Part shown: positions 51,536-63,686 of the stretch, one piece after another
Layout: every line of letters starts with the position of its first letter
How positions within the stretch are numbered: the stretch's first letter is position 1
Position numbers and translations under genes: made by a program
Source of the DNA: Desmodesmus armatus
Taxonomy: Eukaryota; Chlorophyta; Chlorophyceae; Sphaeropleales; Scenedesmaceae
Length of the DNA: 64,000 nt
Assembly: GCA_007449985.2 (NCBI GenBank)
Contig: VIIQ02000130.1
Span: 124,001 to 188,000, forward strand
Direction: 5' to 3'
The notes under the pieces: generated by a model
Seen by the model: the letters and a program-made list of their open reading frames with translations, nothing else
Database searches by the model: none
What the model was told of the DNA's origin: nothing

Positions 51536-53762
51536 CTGACTTTGTTCTGTTTCTTGTGTCCACACTGGTATAGTTGCCTGCCCTCATCTCTGCACACAAT
51601 AGGTTCCTAGCATGGCTGGCACTTGCTGCAATTCTGGTGGTTCTGCCTTCTTTGGTCAACCCGGTGTAGGTGGTGCAAACCACCGCAGGGGAGACAACTT
51701 ATGAGGTTCACCTGGCTCGATCCTGGTGGGCAATGCCATTGTTGTTTGGCGAAAATGTCCATGTAACATACTCCCCAGAAAAGTACATGTGGTGTACCTG
51801 AGCTGCTCTACACTCTCTCTTGCAGGGGGGTCAGTTGTGGGGCAGACGTGGGGTTGGTCAGGCCCCATTGCACATACAGTCATTGGCGTATGAAGGTGGA
51901 GCCTTGTGGTGTCGTGGTTTCATTTCAAAAGCAGGGGATGACAAGTCTGTGGTAATATATTACCATGTGTGTGAGGTTCTTCCCATTTGATGGGGAGTTT
52001 GTGGTTGCCGCCAACACATGTCAACTGGGCCGGGGGAAGAAGGGTTGTTGCAGCAGTGGTAAAGCAGTGACCAAGCAGGTATTGTTTGTCAGAGACAAAG
52101 GCATGAAAGGGAGGTCAGCTGAGTTGAGTTGCCTTTACCCACCTTACAGTTGCCAACTGTACTCGGGGTCCTCAACGGTAGTAGTACACTTTTCATGGGC
52201 TGTTGACTGTTGGCTGGCGTGAAGCCAATGGGAGATACTTTATGGCGTTACAGTACAAGGGGTTGTACTGATATTTTTTCTTTTGCTGCAGTGGCAGAAG
52301 TGGACTCACTGCAGCACATGCTTGAGATGCATGTGCATGTCTGACCTGCTGTTGCATGTCTCGGAACCTTTCTCTTACTGCCAGTCTGCAGCTCGGCTGA
52401 GGGATAAAACCTTGTGGGTGATACCCAGAGAGGGTACGGTCAGTACCAAAGCATGTCAAAGGCATCTCTGCATTGAGGCGGCGGCATGTGTTACTCTGTT
52501 GTGCAGTGTTGCAAGGTCCATGTGCAACCCTGCTGTTCTGTGTGCGGCGTGGTTGATATGTGTGACAGACGTGGGTCGGCAATGGTGACCGCGCCCAGCA
52601 ACACACGGTCAGCCGACTGAGTGCACATGACAAGCACGCGACACAGCAGCAGTGGCGCTGTAGCTGGTTATGCAGTCGGGTTGAGTTTGGGCCACCACCA
52701 AACAGCTTACAAAAGGCATGCATGCATTTGGCAAGTACTGCTAGTAATACTCGCACTGCCAATGCGGATACTTCAGCATCATGTGAGGCTGGACAATACA
52801 TAATTATCCTATTCTGCCTGTCCTCACAAAAAAGTGAGACCATTGCGGTGACCATGACACAGTGTGGCAACCTTGCACACCAGGTGCTAACAACGGTTGT
52901 TGTGATGGTCCCCTCCTCGGACGACAAGGGTGTTGCCCTCTCTTTGCAAAGAGGGGTAGGGAGGGCAGTAGCAGCACTGACAGACCCTCTAGCTGGCAGC
53001 GCAGCTTACGACTTGAAGGGCCACCATCATGAGCGGATGGCGACAGTAATATAACAACCTCAGCACAGCATATCTCAGCGTGCTTGATTTGCTGCGGATT
53101 GTGTAATAAGAGTGTCCCACCTCAGGTTTTCAGGCCACTTCTTCAGCGGCACTGAAAATTCTGTAGATATATATATTGGAGCCAAGTGTGCTGCATGGCA
53201 CCGTAAACACATTCATAGCCTGGATTGCAGTCACACCAAGCAGAGAGGCTTTGGCCGCCTTGCCCTGACCACACAATGCACGCCATGTGTTGATAACTAG
53301 CCGTTCAATAACCGTAGGATAACTAGCCGTATAATAATTGTATGGATCTCGTACCTAGGGGTGCTTATTCTGTGGAGAACCTCTACCCCAACCAATATAA
53401 GATACCTGGACAGTGGACACACACAACACACAACCTACATGTACATACAGCCCAACTGATGGGACTGCTCAAAACCTGCGCCGCAGGCTGCCCACAGCAC
53501 ATACTATGTAGTAGTACTAGTACTACAAAACACTTGGCAGGCTACCATCCTGGCCGGCAAAAAGTGTGCACCAAGCTAGGCAGTGGTCACTGTTGCCACA
53601 TCCCAAGAGCCCCCCCCCCCAACACCATGGTCACGAACCATTACGCCAAAGGCACGTGCCCTTGGACCTAGCGATGCATGTAGAACACGATCACGGCCAA
53701 ACTGTGGCTGCCGTTATATGCCTGATCAGGCTGACAGGCGCTTGCAGCTGCAACCAGCCTGG
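51536..53762. other. unassigned region after the L1-like fragment
   Basis: No recognisable gene. ORFs on both strands (for example 52193-52927 on the - strand, 244 codons) lack any familiar motif and look like chance frames. A run of C at 53611-53620 is present. Confidence 0.35.
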
Positions 53763-53920
53763 GTGTAGCGTTCTTATTGGTGCATGCGTGCTTTTGTGTA
53801 CACCTGTCAGAGCAGCTTGCATTACAGGTGTGACATGTGTGATGCAGTTACTCTGCCAGTTGCCAGCCCAGCCATTTAGGCCGTGCACCCGCCACATTCA
53901 TTGGTGGTGTAGGTCTAGCT
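53763..53920 (+). repeat. ~158-bp direct repeat, copy 1
   Basis: This copy starts GTGTAGCGT(T)C-TTATTGGTGC and matches 55397-55556 almost base for base up to GTCTAGCTT/ATCTAGCTT. The pair, 1.6 kb apart on one strand, could be short LTRs or a segmental duplication. Confidence 0.7.
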
Positions 53921-55396
53921 TGTTTGTGTGCTTTCAGTTTTCTGTTGTGGTGCGTGTGTGCGCTTTTCTGGTTGGTCTTGGGTGCCGTCACAATCGCCCA
54001 CACCTACATTCTCCTTGGCAGGTTGGCGTGCTTTCTCTGTTGCTTGATGCTTTCCATTCTGCATGCATTGCTAGTGGTTTGTTCTTGTTGGGGACACGTG
54101 GTGTGCCTTCTTGGCCCCTTTACGTGCCCTCTTTCCGCCTGCAACAGGCTGATGGTGATGGCTTGTGCCGTAGGAGGTGCTGGCTGGACGTGGGTGCCCT
54201 ACTTATGTTAGCGGCAGGTTCAGTAGAACCTCTTCGTGCGTATTATGTTCACTTTTCGTCTTTGTTTGTGTGCTGTGCGTACGTTCAGGCCAGGGTCCCT
54301 TGTCGGCTGTGCCGATCCCTTGATACTGTGTGGACCTTGGTGCCCTGGCTACGCCTTGTTTCAGTTTGGCGTGATCTTCTTGTCCTGCAGTGTTTACTTG
54401 CTTGTGTCTGGATCGGGAGTGCACCATGCGCTACATTCCCCTCCTCTTGTCTGCTTGTTCCAGGGTTGAACGTGGTTCCCCTGATGTCTCTGGAACGGGA
54501 GTGCACCATGCGCTGCATCCCCCTCCTCTTGTCTACTTGTTCCAGGGTTGAGTGGCTCCCCTGATGCCTGTCTGTCTGCCTTGTTCACATGGATGTATCA
54601 TTCCCATGTTCTCCACTTGACTGAGGGTTGAGCTGGCTCCCCTTTCAGTTGTAGAGGTCTGTTCTGCTCTGTTTTGCCTCTTGGGCACACGGGTGCTCTC
54701 TTCTGTGGTGATCCTTCTTTTGTTTCCCTTCCGTGGTTGGTGCTTTCCGCAGAGTTGGCTGGTCTTTTGTCTGCATTGTTCACTTTGTGTGGTGTACTGT
54801 GTTACAGGCGCCCCTGTGGCCTTGCAGATGCTTGTGCGGGTGTGTTGGCAGGGTGGGTGCAAGGTGTGTGTGGCTGGTGGGGTTGTGTGTGTTGGGATAT
54901 TGCTTCCTTCAATTTTTTCTGCAGTGGTGCAGTCAGGAGGATTTGAGGCGGGTACTGTCCTTCCGCTCTTCCTGCTCTGGGGGGGTAGGAGGCGTAGCCA
55001 CGCAGTTGTCGAGCAGGCTGAGCGTTAGTCCAGCAGTTGGAGACTGACGTGTGTAGAGATGTGTGAGTCTGCAGTGAGAATGCAGTGGTCAGCCTGTTGT
55101 GGCGAATGGACACCGTATTGTATCAGGGTGTCAGTGAGTGAAGAAAGGGACACTATACAGTAGCAGAGTGTCGTGATGAGAGTGAGAAAGAAAGTGTATC
55201 AATTGGACAGCCTGCATGAAGCATGTGTCAGTGTGTCGGTCTACAGTGGATGTCGATGAGGTCGATACAGCAAGGATACTCGGTTCCTGTGACTACAGTA
55301 CTCACTGTAACATGTGATGTGTGGTGTTGTGCAGTGTGGTGTGTTGAATGCAGATGAACGATTGTAACCGCTTACATCAAAAGGATCACTACATTA
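53921..55396. other. interval between the direct repeats
   Basis: A 332-codon open frame spanning 53566-54564 runs from copy 1 into this interval but shows no recognisable domain. An 82-bp tandem pair lies near 54415-54580 (GGGAGTGCACCATGCGCT at 54415 and 54497). If the flanks were LTRs, no gag or pol is visible between them. Confidence 0.35.
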
Positions 55397-55556
55397 TGTA
55401 GCGTCCTTATTGGTGCATGCGTGCTTTTGTGTACACCTGTCAGAGCAGCTTGCATTACAGGTGTGACATGTGTGATGCAGTTACTCTGCCAGTTGCCAGC
55501 CCAGCCATTTAGGCCGTGCACCCGCCACATTCATTGGTGGTGCATGGATCTAGCTT
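55397..55556 (+). repeat. ~158-bp direct repeat, copy 2
   Basis: Near-identical to 53763-53920. It is preceded by a 30-bp block (GCTTACATCAAAAGGATCAC, about 55365-55396) that recurs at about 56408-56440. Confidence 0.7.
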
Positions 55557-56841
55557 ACAGACATGTAGCCGTCGTAACCCCGGGCTCGCCAGCTTTTGGC
55601 CCGTTAGAGCAGCCAGTTGTCAGCCAGTTGTCAGCCAGTTGTCTGTGTTCAGTCTCGGTCGATAGACGTGGTCTCCCGAGCTCTCAGTTGTCGTTTCAGG
55701 TTTCAAACTCAGTTAATTGATTGCCTCTCCTGGGTTCCAGTTATCTTCTGTGTCTCTTGAGATTTTACATCTGAAGATCGCTAGTGGTGCTCACCTCTCG
55801 CGTCGCGATTGTGGGCAGCATCCCTCTCCCTTTCTAGTCGCAGCCTTTCAGTCCTTATGGTGGAGTCGGAGGGCTTCTCCAGCAGCAGTGGCAACAGCAG
55901 CCCTGTCACAGCTTCCCCTTCTGGCAGCAACAGCCCGGTCAGCCTTGCCCCCAGCGGCAGCGGTGGCTGGCAGGATGATGCACTTGACGACACACGCAGC
56001 AGTGTGATGCCCTTTGTGGTTGCTCCTGTGGGTGGTTCTGGGGACTTCGCACTTGTCCCCTCCCCGTCTGTTTCTTGTTTGGCCCTTGCATCAGGTGGTT
56101 TTTCTGGCGCATTTGTGTTTGGTGGCTACGCATCTGCAGCTCCGCAGGTTCGCAGCCGAGTCGGTCTTCCCTTCTCAGCAGCAGCAGCAGCAGCTCAGCC
56201 AGTGCAGCTCCCTGAGCGCACTGCTGGTGGCTTAGACCAGGTGCCCTGGTCTAGGTCAGTTGGAGGCCCCGGTCCCCCGTAGTGCGTTTTTTTTTCTGGC
56301 AGCAGCGCGCAGCTGGTGTGTGCTCTAGCGGCACACTTGTCTGGTTTGGTTGGTAAGTGCTTTGAGTGCCAGCACTGCCCTGCCCTGGTGACTGTGAGTT
56401 GTGGGCGATTGTAACGCTTACATCAAAAAGATCACTACATGGGCGATAGCCTTGGTCGGGCCATCAGCAGCAGCTGAAGCAGGAGCGTGCAGACGGCTGC
56501 TTGCACGGCGCTGCTTTTCAGCCACATCCACTATATGACGCTGTATGCATGCATGTACTTACTGACACATGCGTGCCGGCCGGTGGCCGCCGCCATGGCC
56601 ATGGCAACAAATTGACGATCAAACGGCTATTGGCGTTGACAAAATCACTTCTGACAGATGCCCCAAGACCCTGATGACCACATGCTGGGGGCTTCTGCCC
56701 TTCTACTTGACCATCAGTGCCACGTGCGCAGATACTGTATCATGGTACCTGCGCACGAAGATCACTTCAAGGCCACCCTCACTCACATGTGCGCCTCCGG
56801 TACACCTCATGCGCACACACCCACGCGTGTATACCGACAAT
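55557..56841. other. repeat-flanked segment with a Ser/Gly-rich ORF
   Basis: The GTAACCGCTTACATCAAAAG-type block flanks about 55365 and 56440. Inside are three copies of CAGCCAGTTGT (55610-55645) and an ATG-type frame around 55857-56282 encoding a Ser/Gly/Pro/Ala-rich polypeptide (MVESEGFSSSSGNSSPVTAS and onward). This could be the start of a retroelement gag-like protein or an ordinary first exon. I cannot tell which. Confidence 0.3.
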
Positions 56842-57141
<300 letters not shown>

Positions 57142-57814
57142 GAAACTGGGTCAGGGCCACGCCTGACCGCCCTTTCTGGAGCCAAACTAGGCTCATAGGG
57201 CATAATCCACACACAAGGGCCACACAGCCACACTCAAACAAAGGAAACACATTCAATCGCAAGTCCACACCACCGCCAAAGCAAGCAAGGCATTGACTCA
57301 CACTTCATCCATATGCAACAAGTCCGCCGCATGGGCCAGCGCAGCATCTACAATGGCTTCCTCGTCAGACACATCCAAGCCACCATCACTCAGGCAATTG
57401 CACAGGCCTGCACTGGCACTTGTGCCCGCTGACAATTCTGGGTGCCAGCGTGTTTGAAACACCAATACACACACCAACCAGCCAAAGAGCATCCCCACCA
57501 ACCAACACACCCAACGTACGATACAAGTAGCAACGCGTCATGAGTTGGCAGAAAGGCTGGACACACCCATGAAAGGCAACACTGGCACGGTGCCACAGGT
57601 CCGACAAACTATTGGCTTCCTGGTTAGGACAGATGCTCGATCCATGGCAACCAACCCCATGGGGCAGGCTGACGTCATCAAAAGGCCTGCATGACCCAGC
57701 CACTGCCCCTACACAGAAAAGAAGAGGCAAAGAAACATTACGCGCCATGGAGCAACTGCCTTGGGCAGGCGATAATATCGCAGTACTGCCACACACTCTA
57801 GCTATTAGTAGCAT
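57142..57814 (-). other. 3' flank of MCO5
   Basis: Lies downstream of the MCO5 stop on its strand and probably holds its 3' UTR. No other gene is supported. Confidence 0.4.
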
Positions 57815-60800
57815 TTATGGCTCAGCCACCGTCCTGCGGGTCTTAGATCTTGACTTCTTAGCTCCTTGGGAGACCGGTACTGCAGGTGCTGGTACTACTG
57901 GTGCCGCTGCTGCTGCTGGTGGTAGGAGGGGCAGGGACTGGCATGTCTGGCTGTACCAAGGGTTGAGTGGGGGCAGCAGTCCGGGAAGGTCTGTGCTCTG
58001 GGGGTAGAAGATGCGGTACAGGTTCTGCAGGCAGGAAGCAGCACAGCAAGGCAGCGGGCAGGTGCAGGGATGTTGACCTTAGTAGATTCTGGGACATCAG
58101 CTGGGACTTGAACACCTTGGCAATTTGAAGGGATGCCTTATGTCGTCATGCTGTGCATGTAGTATGTGCAGCATATCTGGCTCCAATCCTAGAAGCTGTG
58201 GTGCACTCACCAAGTCCACTTGGGTCTGTAGGAAGGCTGAGTCAAGTGTTGGCCATGTTGCAGTGGGCCGGGCGCTTGCCGCGGCCAGCCTGGGGTCATT
58301 GTACCTGTGGGCACATGCAGGGCGGACAGGCAGTGTGCAGTCTGACTTACGCCTTTGCTGCATGGATAAACAAGTGTCACACAAGCGGCTGAGCTGTTGG
58401 GATTAGGGTGTTTTGATTAGGGTGGCCAGGGGCTTGGGCTGGCAGAACCTTTTTGCAGGGATGGCAGTATGCTAGACACCTGCATAGTTGGAAGCATAAG
58501 GCGTGCAATACATGCCTCCCACCCCGTGTGCCACTTACGCAAAGTTGTTGTAGATCACACCAGCAACCGTGGTGATGGGCTGCAGTGTGGTGGTGGGGTT
58601 CAGCACTGGCAGATTGTCCTGGCCGGCACCACCCACAATGGTATAAGCCCTCATCATGTCGTGGTCCTCATGCACCAACTGGTGACCTGTGTGATTCAAC
58701 GGCATATGGCACAAGACGCAGGTTTGCATGTGTCACATGCGGCACTACTGCACATGAACCTCATGCGTGTGTACAGGGTTTAGGGTTTTTTCCACAACAT
58801 CAAGTACAGCACTGTGTTGCATTGAGACCCAAAGACTACTGCATGTTGGATGGCACCATGTCAACAATGTGTGCTGTGCAACGTGCAGAAATGAAGTTCT
58901 CCAGGTCATACAGGCTTCCATGCAGCCATGCTGCTAGACACCACATGCATGCAGTAAACATAGGTTCCACAAGTGTCGTCCTTACAGTGGAACATGTAGC
59001 TCCCACGATGGGGTCCAAACCTGCACAAAAACATGACACACAGGCATCACAAACAACATCAGCACAGTTGGAGTTGCACAATGTATCGAATCAAAGCGCG
59101 GTGTGCCATACCCGTCACATGGCTGGTTTTTGGTTGTTGCATCATGAGGCAATTGACACCGTCTCTGTTGACTGACATCCCAGCAGTGCGGGCGGTGCAT
59201 TGGCCAGTGCGCCGGCAGTGACTTCGCTGAGCGCATGACTGTCCATGGGTCAGCGTACTACGCAGTGCAGGCAGGTGAGGCCTGCAGACACTGCCAGCCA
59301 TGCGCTCAGCATATTCAACACCTCAATCGTGGCCCAAAGCCATTTCCACCCGGCCAAGCAATGGCGGGTCAAAGGTAGCAGGTTGCTGCCAGTTGACTGC
59401 ACATCAAGCTGATGGGGTTCCGTGTTTGTGCTTCACTAGTCTTCTAAGACTACCTAGAAGGATAGTGAGTACGATTATTGTGTAGCCCTGCAGGGGCCGC
59501 TGACAGTGAACCCACCTAGCAATCACCCAGATGTCCTGACTCGGCCCCAGGAAGACAATGTCCTTAGGTGTCTCCCGCTCAAATGCGAACAGGCCGTCTG
59601 CGCCAACATTGTTGCCGCGTTGTAGGACGAAAAAGTCCACGAGGTGCATGTGGATGGGGTGGAACCAGCCGCCACCTGTAGTAACCTTCCAAAGTTCCCA
59701 GGTGTTCTGGCCGACATCAGCAGCTGCAGCAGCAAGCACAAAGCACTCGTAACACACTTTAGTCATCAGCCTATGCTTGTTGTTCACGACGCCTAGGCTG
59801 CATGATCATGAAGGTTGAGTTCCATGAATACATATGTCACTGAGGAGTGGGCCACATTACTCTGCTTGTGCCTGGGCAGACGGGGGCGGGCTGGTCGTAG
59901 CTGCCTCGTACGTAACATAAATGGCTTTGGACTTCATTCACACTTCTTGATCATGAGCAGTCACTGCTGGCAGCACAGCGTACCTGCTATTGTTGCACTG
60001 TCCCAGGTTTCACCTGCACAGCACAGCACAGCACAGCATGTAAGAGCACACGGCTGAAGGCTAAACTTTTGAAATTGGAAGCACAGCCGCTGGATGCATG
60101 CCATGTGATGCGCTGTGTACCAACAGGAGAAGGGGAGTTTCAAGTAGACACCACCGCCAGTCATGCTGAGCAAGTCCGGGGAAACAACTTTAGCAGCTCT
60201 ACTGCAATGCATCCAAGGCAAACCTCACCGTTGATGGTCCATTCGCCGCGCCTCCTGCCGAACTCAAACTCGCGCGTGGGCTGGTTCTGCGTGTCAGCAC
60301 ACACACAGGCACAGCACAAGCGCAGTCTGCCCCGTCAGCGGACATGCACGGCCCCGTGATTGTATGGCTGACGACTGGCCCTATCAATGGCAACTCAGTT
60401 CATTGCGTAGTAACTGCGTTGCAAAGCCATGGCAAGTGTCACACAGAAGGCGTGTAGCGAGTGCAAAGAGTGTCAAACCCTGACTGCAAAGCGGGCTTCA
60501 ATGGCTGCCACTCCATGCATGCTGACTGGTCAGCCTGTTGGTAAAGAAGCTAAGGTTGGCCTCAAAAATACACACCGCATCTACACCGTGAGACAAGACA
60601 CCTGCTGAACACCAATGAGCCGGCAGTGGGTCTTCCAGCAAACTTACCAATGCGATCTGCCTGTGGGCCTGAGCAATATCTTCAGGAGTGAGGACCCTGT
60701 CAAGGTACAGTGGGCTGGGTGGCAGCAGTAGCTCATCAAAGACTGGGGCAGGTGTAGTGGTGGTGGCTGCCACAGTGATCAGCGCCAGCAGGTGGGAGTA

Positions 60801-63686
60801 GCAGAAGCAAGGCGTATCCCTGAACATTGCCTCGTTGTTGCCGTTCCTGCGGCACCAAGGGTTTGGTCACAGGGGTTAGAGTCATTGATAGCGCTCTTTG
60901 ACAAGTGTCCTGAGCACTGTGCGGCTGAGGCACCAAGGCACAGAGTTGAGTCGTGGTGAAGGTCTAGGGGCTGAGTCCCTCGTCATGCCTGCCATGCTGG
61001 GTTTCCTGCAGCCCCTAGAGCAGTTGTTGTGCAGGAGCCGCCACACCCACAGCAAGCCACAGCGCGCCACCGCATGGCTGACTCTATGCAACATGGTAGC
61101 TACCAGGAACTGTGTCTGTGTCAGTGAAGCCAGGATCAACACAAGCTTGATGTGTGTGGTCCTTGCTCGTCACATGCAGCAAGTCGCAGTTGAGAACAGC
61201 CTGGTTGCTCACCAGAGGTACAGCTGGCGGCCAGCATATGGCGCAAAGTTGCACACCACCTCATAGCGCTCAGCAACAGCCATCTGCAAACCCTCTCTGG
61301 GGAAGGTAATAGGGTTTGCCCTGTAGCCTCCGTCCGAACCAATCACCCTGCAGAACTCGGGGCCAATGTCCCGACCGAACTCGTTTTTGAATTTGAGGAG
61401 GAATGGACGGGCCACTGCGGTGTTGAGGAACCTAAATCGATACCACTTGGGCTCGAGGGGCATCTCGGGCCATGGGACTCCGTTGACGGTGTTGATGTCG
61501 CCTGTGAAACACAGCGAGGAAAGGCACATCAGCCAGCAGCACAGCGTCAAGCACAGCACAGCACAGCACAGCACAGCACAGCACAGCACAGCACAGCACA
61601 GCACAGCACAGCACAGCACAGCACAGCACAGCACAGCACAGCACAGCACAGCACAGCACAGCACAGCACAGCACAGCACAGCACAGCACAGCACAGCACA
61701 GCACAGCACAGCACAGCACAGCACAGCACAGCACAGCACAGCACGCCGCGTCGCGTCATGCCAGAGCGGCCCTGTAGGAGTGTTGTAGCAGTGTTGCCGA
61801 CTTGCTGCTGATACATTGATGGCGTTGCAGATGTCGATGGTAGCCTGCCGTGCTGCCTCTGTCGACGCAAGCTCAAGGAACCTCGCCTAGCATACATGCA
61901 TGCATTCAGGGGTACTCGCTCGTCATGATCATGTGGCTGCCTGTTGCTCACCATACAGGTCCCTGTTGTGTGGGCCAAAGTAGTCGTAGTACAGCTGGCA
62001 GGTGGGGTAAGGACCTGATCGCGGATCATCATCACACGCTCCTCAATGTCCTGCAAGACACAAAACAGCAGCAGCAGTTCAGAAAGCATGCGTGCAGTAA
62101 GCAGCAGACTATAGAAATAACTTCAACAGTGGCAGCATGTGTTTTGCTGTGAATGCATGCGTGCATGAGCTAGTGGTGACTGATAGCGACCGAACGGTGA
62201 ACTGCACAATGTGCAGCAGAAACATGCATACTAGGTATAGTATATGCACTCAGGCAGCCCTGCCGAAGGTACACCATCCTGTGCCTGTTTTTATGCGGCT
62301 TGTGCTTGCCACACTGACAGCAGCTGCTGCTCAATCTACACTGCAACAGCTACTCCGGAATCTCGTGTGCACTGCTGCTATCCACTGCACCCAGACCACC
62401 ACCCTCTGCCCCCCCCCCCCACACACACACTCGCCTGCGTGCCCTTGGCAGCACCCCAGCCCCCTGACCCCCATCAAGCATGTACGTTACTACGCACATG
62501 GGGAAAACAGGTGTAAAGCAAGGCTCAGATGGGTGTGCATGTCAAGCCATGCTAGACCACCACACAACCCGACCCTTCTCTGCCCCTCACCTCCAGGTTG
62601 TATGGCTCTCCCCTCCCCTCCCCTTCCCCTGCCCCCTCCCCCTGTGCCATCGGCAGCAGCCCAGCCCTGCGCCCTTGGCAGCACCCTAGCCCCCACCCCT
62701 CACCCCCAGGTTGTATGGCTCTCCCCTACCGCTGTACCCCAACCTTCCCCTCACCCCGCCCCCCGCGCCAGTAGCCGAGCCCCCCGCCCCCTCCCCCCCC
62801 CCCCCCCCCCCCCCCCCCCTCACCTCCAGGTTGTATGGCTCCCCACAGCCGCCGAGCTTGGTTTTCTCGCTCATGATGTACATCCCTGCCAGGCCGTGGT
62901 AGGCGTTGTCCAGTGTGAGGTGCAGGGCGTGGTCGTGGTACCAGGATGTTGCCGCACGCTGATTGGGGTACAGGTAGTCCTTTGTCTCCCCTGCAACAAT
63001 ACATGCAGGGTGGGAAGCAGAAGCATAGTATGGGGTCAGTCCAATGGCTGGCAAAGAGGCTGGTAAGTTTGAGAGGAAGTGAGTGAGAGTGAGTGAGTCC
63101 AGTGGTACCAAAGAGTGACTGGAGTGAGCCTGAGCTGTCTGCTGCTCAAAGTGGCTGCTAAGAATGATCGGCAGACAGTGCATGCAGTTCAATGGCTGTG
63201 TGCTGATGCTTGCAGCAGTCGACACATCTGTATGCTAGTCAAGCAGCTTCCAAATCAAGTGCTGGCAGTGCATTGCCCTGGAGCCAAGATCCGCCACCAC
63301 ACTGCGCAAGCAGTCTGCAGCTGAGCTGTGATGCATGTTTGGTTCAGTGCACTTGCGTTACATGTGGTGTCAGCAAAGCAAGCTGTGACTAGCTGGCCTG
63401 AGCAGTGCTGATGGCGCCTTAGGTGACGGCTAAGTGTGCGGTGCAGTGTAATCTACAACTGCCTGTCACACCACTGCCACCACCCCCCTGTCATGCAGGA
63501 CTGTGGGGTGCAGTGTAATATGCAAGACCATGCAGTGGCAGCTGCAAGTGCTGCTGCCGCCGCTGCTGCTCCTGCTGTTCCTGCTGTTCCTGCTGCTGCT
63601 GCCGCCACTGCTGCTGCTGCTGCTGCTGCACGACCAGTTTGGTGTCAGTATGCCACGCACCTCCACAAATGTTGTCTGCAGCCCAC
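57815..63686 (-). CDS. MCO5: CotA-like multicopper oxidase, subfamily B, 5'-partial, one -1 shift
   Basis: Exons in transcript order (given as + coordinates): 63661-63686, 62824-62990, 61952-62050, 61213-61501, 60648-60846, 60229-60286, 59984-60013, 59516-59723, 58986-59020, 58539-58686, 58211-58304, 57815-58024. The exons encoding the signal peptide and HLHG should lie beyond 64000. Present are the 26-nt exon, WYHDHALHLT, GDINTVNGVPWPEM, HPIHMHL and HCHQLVHEDHDMM. The tail is Pro/Ala-rich and ends KKSRSKTRRTVAEP. Intron positions match MCO2 and MCO3. The exon at 61952-62050 is 99 nt instead of 100, because four C are read where MCO3 has five (+ strand GGGG near 62003-62006). This shifts the frame into an early stop. 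A homopolymer error is as likely as a real mutation. The gene is inverted relative to the other four. Confidence 0.75.
61551..61744 (-). repeat. (GCACA)n pentanucleotide array in an MCO5 intron
   Basis: About 39 copies of GCACA (TGTGC on the coding strand) between exons 61213-61501 and 61952-62050. It yields artefactual LCCAV-type repeat ORFs. Confidence 0.95.
62588..62846 (-). repeat. triplicated exon/intron junction with poly-C tract (MCO5)
   Basis: CAGGTTGTATGGCTC, the 3' end of the HDHALH exon plus its donor, appears at about 62594, 62707 and 62827. The copies are separated by C-rich sequence, with a run of about 27 C at 62793-62819. Only the 62824 copy is phase-consistent with the full exon. 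The others look like ~115-bp tandem duplications left in the intron. Confidence 0.7.
63545..63635 (-). repeat. CTG/CCG-rich trinucleotide patch upstream of the MCO5 26-nt exon
   Basis: GCTGCTGCCGCC/CTGCTGTTCCTG-type repeats lie in the intron between the 26-nt exon and the HDHALH exon. Short frames across it are low-complexity. Confidence 0.7.

Noticed and set aside
52193..52927. 244-codon - strand ORF
   Set aside because: Composition looks random and no domain is recognised.
53360..53440. YPNQ string resembling the MCO EYxYPNQ segment
   Set aside because: The match is only a few residues and is not followed by WYHDH; likely chance.
53566..54564. 332-codon + strand ORF
   Set aside because: No recognisable motif, covers a direct repeat copy and an 82-bp tandem duplication, and has no splice context.
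55610..55645. Possible CRISPR-like repeats (CAGCCAGTTGT x3)
   Set aside because: Repeats are immediately adjacent with no spacers, and the DNA is eukaryotic in style.
61432..62089. Cys/Ala/Val/Leu repeat ORFs on the - strand
   Set aside because: They come from the GCACA pentanucleotide array in an MCO5 intron. The real coding parts are the flanking exons.
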